Assembly (NCBI RefSeq): GCF_047511655.1
Contig: NC_133394.1
Coordinates: forward strand, 57,258,501 to 57,322,500
DNA: 64,000 nt
DNA from: Castor canadensis
Lineage: Eukaryota; Chordata; Mammalia; Rodentia; Castoridae
Reading direction: 5' to 3'
Shown here piece after piece: positions 58,135-64,000 of this stretch. The notes under the pieces are model-generated. The model saw only the letters and a list, made by a program, of their open reading frames with translations, was not told where the DNA came from and ran no database searches. The translations under genes and the position numbers were made by a program. The first letter of the stretch is position 1. Every line of letters starts with the position of its first letter.

Positions 58135-59155
58135 GGGAAATTGTGGAAGGGAAAAGAATAGAGACTAAGGTAAAGAGGCTAATTTAGAAAAAGCCAAAGG
58201 AATTAAGGTCTTCAGTGTGCATGTAGGTTAGAAATAGAAAGGGCAAATGTTTTGCAGATGGGAAATTTGTAGGACTTTGCAGTTATTTACATGTGAGCTT
58301 GAGATGGAGGAAATAATTGAAAAATAAGAAGGTTCAGGGCCTAGGCAAATGGGGGAATAGTAGTTCTGTCAAAAATGGGTGAAATTAGTTTGGGGTGTGT
58401 GGAAGCTGAACTCTACTGAGGTTAAACAATGTGCCGGTAGAGTGGCCCCAGATGGTGAAGGTTATTGTCCAGGGGCGGGGTGTGATTGATAGGACTCTAG
58501 GTTGAGATCCCTAAGGGGAAGGATGGAATTAAGACCAGTCTTGGGCTAAGCCTTGAGGAACTACCTAATTTGGTGGCAGGGGTAGGATGTAGAGCTAATA
58601 GGTAAGTGGTCAAAGAAACTGGTGTGTTTTAGAATCTAAAGGTAGAGACTTTCGAAACAGAAATTTGTAATCAAACATCAAAAGCTATGAAGAGTCCCAG
58701 CCAAATTTAGTGGGTGATGTTTAGGTGAAAGTGTCATGAAAACCAGGTTGCATGAGATTAGGAAATGAGTGGGTAGTGAGGACATGCAGGGATGATATCA
58801 GGCTGTCCAGGCTGACATTCCTGGATGACAGGGAAGCAACTAGAAGCATGCAACAGCTGAGAACACTTTTTAGAATACCAGAAACTCCAGCCTTTTCAGA
58901 GGGCAGTTGAAAGAGAGAGAGAAGGGGGATGGGGAACTGAAGGAACATCATCTTGGAAGAGGGAGGAGGGAAAGGAAGAGAAAATGCAAAGGGGAGCTTT
59001 AATGTGGCAAAATTTTTCTTCATCCAGACTACAGACTAAGGAAAGAACGAGGAGGGAACAAAAAATACAGTGGGATTTTAAGAGGAAGGAGAGGAAGGAG
59101 GTAGAGATGTAAATGGAAGGATGATCTATCTGTTGATGGTTAAATTCCATCAGAG
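58135..59155. other. Intergenic, purine-rich sequence
   Basis: No gene. A purine-rich stretch, mostly A and G on the plus strand, runs about 58,900-59,110 and explains the minus-strand frames at 58.7-59.2 kb. Confidence 0.45.
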
Positions 59156-59156
59156 G

Positions 59157-59230
59157 GCTGGGGCGTACCTCAAGTGTAAAGTGCATGCCTAGCAACTGTG
59201 AGTTCAAACCCCAGTATCACCAAAAAAAAG
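59157..59230 (+). mobile_element. ID-like SINE (sense)
   Basis: 'agggctggggcgtacctcaag', 'gtgcatgcctagcaactg' and 'gagttcaaaccccagtatc' with an A-tail. Confidence 0.85.
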
Positions 59231-59234
59231 CATC

Positions 59235-60560
59235 AGGAATTGAAAGTGGTTTTTGAGAACAGAAGTCCCATGCAAGAAATGAGAATACCTGGTCAGCAAG
59301 AGGAATAGAGAGAGGGAGCTCACCTCACAGGGAATGCTGGAGGCGGACGGGGGAGTGGAGGGGGAGACTAAACATTTTTTTTTTCCAGATTTTATCTAGA
59401 CAGTCCCAGCTTAGGGGGGCATGTAAGGCTGAGAAGTGTTACCTGGGGACAGTAGCAAATGGAGAATTTCAAAGAGACCAGGAAATTCTAGGGCAGGAGT
59501 CCAAGTGTTGGCTAAGATGGCCAGAAGAATTGAAGGTTCCAATGGGGACAAGATACAAGTTACTGAGAGAACGGAAACCGGAAAGACAGCGGAGGTCAGA
59601 AGAAAATTTCCAAGTCAGGGTCTTATAGGTGGGACAGTTTTGCTGCTGAAGAAGTCTGAGGTTTCTCCGTGCTGATAGTAGAGCTGTTTGGAGCCAAGGA
59701 GGAAGAGCAGGAGAGAAGGGAGGCTGATGTGTTAAAAGAGTTAATTTAGAGTTTGAAATGCCAGAGGAGAGATCAAGAACAAAGACTGGAAACTGGTATT
59801 TAGTTTGGAAGGGATATTTTTAGGTGCTTTCCCTTGTTTTTAAGCTAATGGATTATAAATTAGGTAGTTAGGATCTGATAAAATGTAGGATTTCATCATA
59901 AGGAATAATCTGAACAAAGAATGAACTAGAGGGGTAGAATTTATTGCAAATGGGATGTGCTTCATTTATAGCACAGATGTCTGTTAACAAAATCTGTTAT
60001 TGAATAAAGAAAATAGTTTCATGAAAGTCAAAATAATAGGCAGAGCCAAATGACCTTCTGCTTTCCACATCCCCTTCCTTCTGCATTTGTGCATTTCAGA
60101 TAGCAAAAGTATTGGGTCCAAAATCTTAGTGCTGTCCACTCCACAGGCTTTGTATATTGCAGATTTGCAGTAGGAGCTGTGAATAAAGTTGATCCCCTAA
60201 AAGAAGTACATTTTGTTCTTCTGAGCCACGCAGAATCTGTGTTCTACTCCAATGAAGAGGCCTAGGTTTATCTGGAAAGCTGTGGCTGTCAGGTGCTCCC
60301 ACAGGTTGGTTGCTCTGTGGTTTGTAAACTGCTTGGAATGCCTGTAATTTCCTCTTTGTATCTGACTTTGGTCATTTTGTTTGCTTGTTTTTGCCCTTCA
60401 GTACCAGAAACACAATTCAATTACAGAGGATAAAGATGATACTAAAATTTGCCAGTTAAACTTCTTGGTATTTAGTACCTAAAATGGTGATTGTTTCAAT
60501 ACAGTGAGAGCTCAATGACTATTGTTGCTGCGGGCTAGACTTAGTCTTACAAGCTTCAGA
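59235..60560. other. Intergenic sequence
   Basis: No gene or named repeat seen. The 79-codon frame at 59,436-59,675 has no family resemblance. Confidence 0.45.
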
Positions 60561-60562
60561 GT

Positions 60563-60663
60563 GGGTGGGAGGCATGGCTCAAGTGTAGAGGGCCTGCCTA
60601 GGGAGCACTGGCCCTGAGTTTAAACCCCAGTAAGTGCCTTCCTTTCCCCCATCCCCCCAAAAC
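60563..60663 (+). mobile_element. ID-like SINE (sense)
   Basis: 'gtgggaggcatggctcaagtg', 'gggcctgcctagggagcac' and 'ccctgagtttaaaccccag', followed by a short C/A-rich tail. Confidence 0.8.
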
Positions 60664-60667
60664 AATT

Positions 60668-63635
60668 TCAATGTAGGGAAAGATGCAGAGATTAGTGACC
60701 AAATTGAGTTTTAGTTTTGGCAGTTTTTTTGAGCACTGTTTCTAATGTCAATAAAATTGGCAATTTTGAGAGAAAAGTAAGGAAAGCTTGGCTTGGTCAA
60801 CCACTTGCTCATTTATTCAACAACCATATTTTAGGTGCTCAGGATCCCAATCCTTCAGGCATAATTCTTAACTTTAGAGCATGTGGTTAGTGCTGTTAGA
60901 GTAGACAATGGGAGGTGCAAACACTGGTGGAAGAGGCAGCCAGATGTGTCTCTGCAAGTCAGGGAAGGCAGCAGAGTGAAGGTGAGAGGGGGGTAGTGAT
61001 GCCTCAGGTAGACAGGGGAGGACAACACTTCAGAAAAGAACAAGGGCCTGGTAGTGGGAATGGTGCAACTTGACGGGGGACTGCAAGTTACCTAGTGTGT
61101 CCTCAAGTGTAAGTTGCCTGTGGGAAGGAGAGGACTCCATCATGGGAAGTGTGATGTTACGTTAAAAAAGTAGGGCTCTAGCCTGTCAGGAACGGAACCA
61201 CTGACACACTATAATCAGAAGACTGGCGGAACCAGGTTAGAGGTCCAGCAGATTCTTCAAGCAGCACTGTCATGCTGGTAGATGAGGGGGAGATGGAGAC
61301 CTGCTGGATAGTTAATGTAACAGTGACCACGGTGGTTAGCATGACGGAGACAGCGGAAACTGAAAGGAGATGATTGATGTGGAAGGTGGAGGAGGAGAAA
61401 TCTGGGTGATTCAGCACCAGGTCAGCTTGCCTCTTGTAAAGTGACATTTGTATGCATGAAATGTATGAGACTAACATTTTCTTCACTGGATATTCCATTA
61501 AATGTGCAGATTTAAGTATGTTCCCCCCCCAAGCCAGCCCTCATCTTTCCTGGAACTGTTAATGGTTAATGAAGAGGACAGAAGTAGGAAACAAGAATGC
61601 AGAAAAGAGAATTAAAAATCAAAGATTGATCAGAATGGTCGGGCATGTCTGCCCAGAAGGCAGAGGTAGGAGGATCGTTACCAGCAAAAAAAAAATCCGA
61701 AATTATTAATTTATTTTTCCATCCTCTTGCCTATTGTAAACCATCCAGAAAAATGAATTGTGTCTCTAAACTTTGCTGATAGAATATCAAATCCCAGAAC
61801 TTTGAAGTCTGGTAAGTCAGCCATTTTCTCCTAATTGTCTACAACCCTGTCCATCCCAATCCTCCACCAGTCCCTACATTTGGAATCACTGGGATATCAT
61901 AAAAAACAATGTTTGCAATTCCTCTGTCTGGGTTTCCTTATTCCATTGTATTTTTTGTGTCTCGTTGTGAAAGTCAGAAGTGATAGTAATGATGGTGGAG
62001 AAAGGAAGGAGGGCAGTTGGAGAACATGTGTTTTAGGTGTTTGGGAACTAGGATTGCAGAGCAATTTGAGGCCACTCAAAATTGAACCTGGGAGGGACCT
62101 TAAAAACTACTTAGTTCCTTTCATATATTTCAAAGATAGTTGAGCCCCAGAGAACTGAAATAAATAAAAGCAACTGAATGAGAAAGATATGAAAAACACC
62201 ATTAAAATAGGTCTGTCTATATTTGGAGTCTGAGTTTAATTTTCATTTCCTAAGTAGACTACACCATAACAACTGATGCAATAAAATCCAAATTGTTGCA
62301 GAAATGATACAAATGAAGAGTAAAGTAATTTTGAGTTTGGAATGCTCTTGTTTTCTTTCAGTTTAAAATGCTTGTAGATGGTCACATTGGAGTTACAATT
62401 TTTCACCATTTTATAGGTGGTGTGAGGCACACACAGAAACTTGGAAATTCTCTTTTTGAAAGGTGATCATTATAAAATGGTATGACGAATTTGTGGGAAT
62501 CTGGTATTACATGATTTCAAAAGTTGAGTTAAAAAAAAAAAAAAAAAGACTGGTGTGAAAGGGCACATTTCTTCTCTCCCTGTGTAGATAATGGATTGTT
62601 TCCGTCTTTGACACTGAAGTAGGTACCATGTGGTCCATTGGTTTCTCAAGTAAACATTTTAATGGGGGAGGAGCTTCTTAATCCTTAGGGACAATATGCT
62701 TTGAGTAGATTGTAAAATCTGGCAAATTTTGGAAAGAAGAAAAGCAGACAGTGCTTGTAGAAAAAAAGCAGTCTGCTTGAACTTGCCTTTCTTAAAAAAA
62801 AAAAAAAACCAACATTCTTTCATAAAGCATTTTTCAAAGTATTTGCCCTTGAGCATTCTTTCCTACTTACCGGTGCTTATCTTTCAAAATAAACATTTAT
62901 TCCTTTCTACTACAGAGGGTGAGGAAGTTCCTTTGAGGTTATGCCCTACAAACGTATCCAAGTAGCAAGTGTCACCTCCTTCCTATGGCACAGCAAATGA
63001 CTTAACTCAACCTCAGGCAGCCTGGATCTGAGGCAGCAATGGGGACTGTTCAAGTGCTACCTTGGGGAGTTTCTCAGGGGGAAAAAAACACACAAGTGTA
63101 TTTTTGTGTGCAAATAAAATTTTGGGTCCTTTTGACCCAATGGAAAATGTGTGTCTGCTGGTGGCTGCTGAGTTGGAATAAGATGATTTACACTTGGAAA
63201 CATTTGTGTCATTTATCATATGATGTTACTGACCTTACGACATAACTGCGTAGCAAATAACCATACTAAAAATGAATCTTTTCCAGTTCATCACCCTGCA
63301 TGTCTTTTTGAGACCCCCATGCTTTCTCTTTGGCTCTTGTCTTCTTTCCCTCTTTACATGAAGTACACACAATTAAGCCCAGAATCCTGTACTCTGTGCT
63401 GGTGGCTGGGCATTCAGATTTCCTTCTCTCCTGCTTTTCTGAAACACAAATCTTCTCTCCAGAGGAATTGGTTCTCTTCCTGGCCCTGAAACACCACCAT
63501 CAAATCCAGACCTCACAACTTTTTTAATCTTGTTCTTTTATAGATAAGTTTAAGCCACGCTTCGATGATTGGATCATGCCAAAATAATTTCTCCCAGAAA
63601 TCTTTAGTAACAGCTTTGTGTAAACTGCTCACCAT
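60668..63635. other. Intergenic sequence downstream of SPRY1
   Basis: No gene recognised in about 3 kb. It contains a B1-like fragment at about 61,633-61,692 ('gtcgggcatgtctgcccagaaggcagagg' order) and A-runs at 62,530-62,547 and 62,795-62,808. Confidence 0.4.
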
Positions 63636-63639
63636 TTTA

Positions 63640-63780
63640 ATGTTTACCTTTTAACCTCTATGTTTTGTCTCCCCTCCTGTCTTGAAATTCTTTGAGACCA
63701 GGGATTATGTAGCAGATTTACCTGTGCCACTCAGGTGCTTGGTCCTCAGCAGGCACTCAATGAATATTTCTTCTGCATTT
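63640..63780 (+). repeat. L2 LINE 3' end
   Basis: 'tttgagaccagggattatg' and 'gtgcttggtcctcagcaggc', then 'actcaatgaatatttcttc', follow the L2 terminus (the 'gcaggcgctcaataaatatttgttgaatg' type ending). Confidence 0.6.
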
Positions 63781-64000
63781 TACAATTAAGTCCTAAAAGC
63801 CCGTATTTGGCTCCTGTTTTTCTAGCCATTTAATATGCTAAAAAAATTTGTATTCTGGTATGATATGTATCCTGGGTAAAGTCATTTTAGTTAGTCTTAG
63901 AAACGTTAAATAAAATTCTTTAAGAAATTTTATAACCATCTGCTGTAGGGTATGGTGGTGAAATTTTTGACCACTGGGGGTCTTGGACTGTCCCCTTCTA

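Overview
This is a stretch of a mammalian nuclear genome. It has intron-scale gene spacing, a CpG-island promoter, LINE-1 (L1), L2, MIR, MaLR and Tigger repeats, and one recognisable multi-exon gene, SPRY1. The SINEs combine a B1 (7SL-like) part with a tRNA/ID-like part, which points to a rodent. The exact SINE and L1 3' sequences remind me of beaver-like (Castorimorpha) genomes, but that species-level guess is from memory only.

Layout. 1-15,200 is gene-free and repeat-rich: LTR-like elements, a Tigger/MER2-type DNA transposon, B1-ID SINEs, a minus-strand 5'-truncated L1 with an 18-bp target-site duplication (TSD), an MLT1-type solo LTR and a 24-bp minisatellite. 15,200-16,370 is an intronless retrocopy of TAF9 that still carries the 5' leader shared with AK6; its 262-codon frame is open. 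16,400-31,500 is intergenic, with L1s of several ages, L2, SINEs and LTR remnants. 31,714-38,951 is a full-length L1 bounded by a perfect 15-bp TSD. Its ORF1 is intact and its ORF2 is broken at six places. 39,000-47,700 is intergenic and becomes poor in young repeats.

47,800-54,400 is SPRY1 on the plus strand. It has a possible upstream first exon with a donor at 47,986/47,987, a CpG island at about 48.4-50.6 kb with at least two more candidate first-exon donors, an intron, and a terminal exon from 51,740 that holds the whole 319-residue coding sequence. The 3' UTR has a perfect 8-mer for the miR-21 seed and ends near an AATAAA at 54,388. 54,400-64,000 is intergenic with only sparse small repeats.

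SPRY1 is the only clearly functional host gene here. It encodes an inducible feedback inhibitor of receptor-tyrosine-kinase/Ras-MAPK signalling. I found no bacterial-type system, CRISPR array or new multi-gene system. The most useful items for follow-up are the overlapping upstream ORF at the first bases of the SPRY1 terminal exon, the alternative first exons, the open TAF9 retrocopy with its AK6 leader, and the internal tandem architecture of the full-length L1 5' UTR. Repeat family names are assigned from memory of consensus sequences and need RepeatMasker confirmation.
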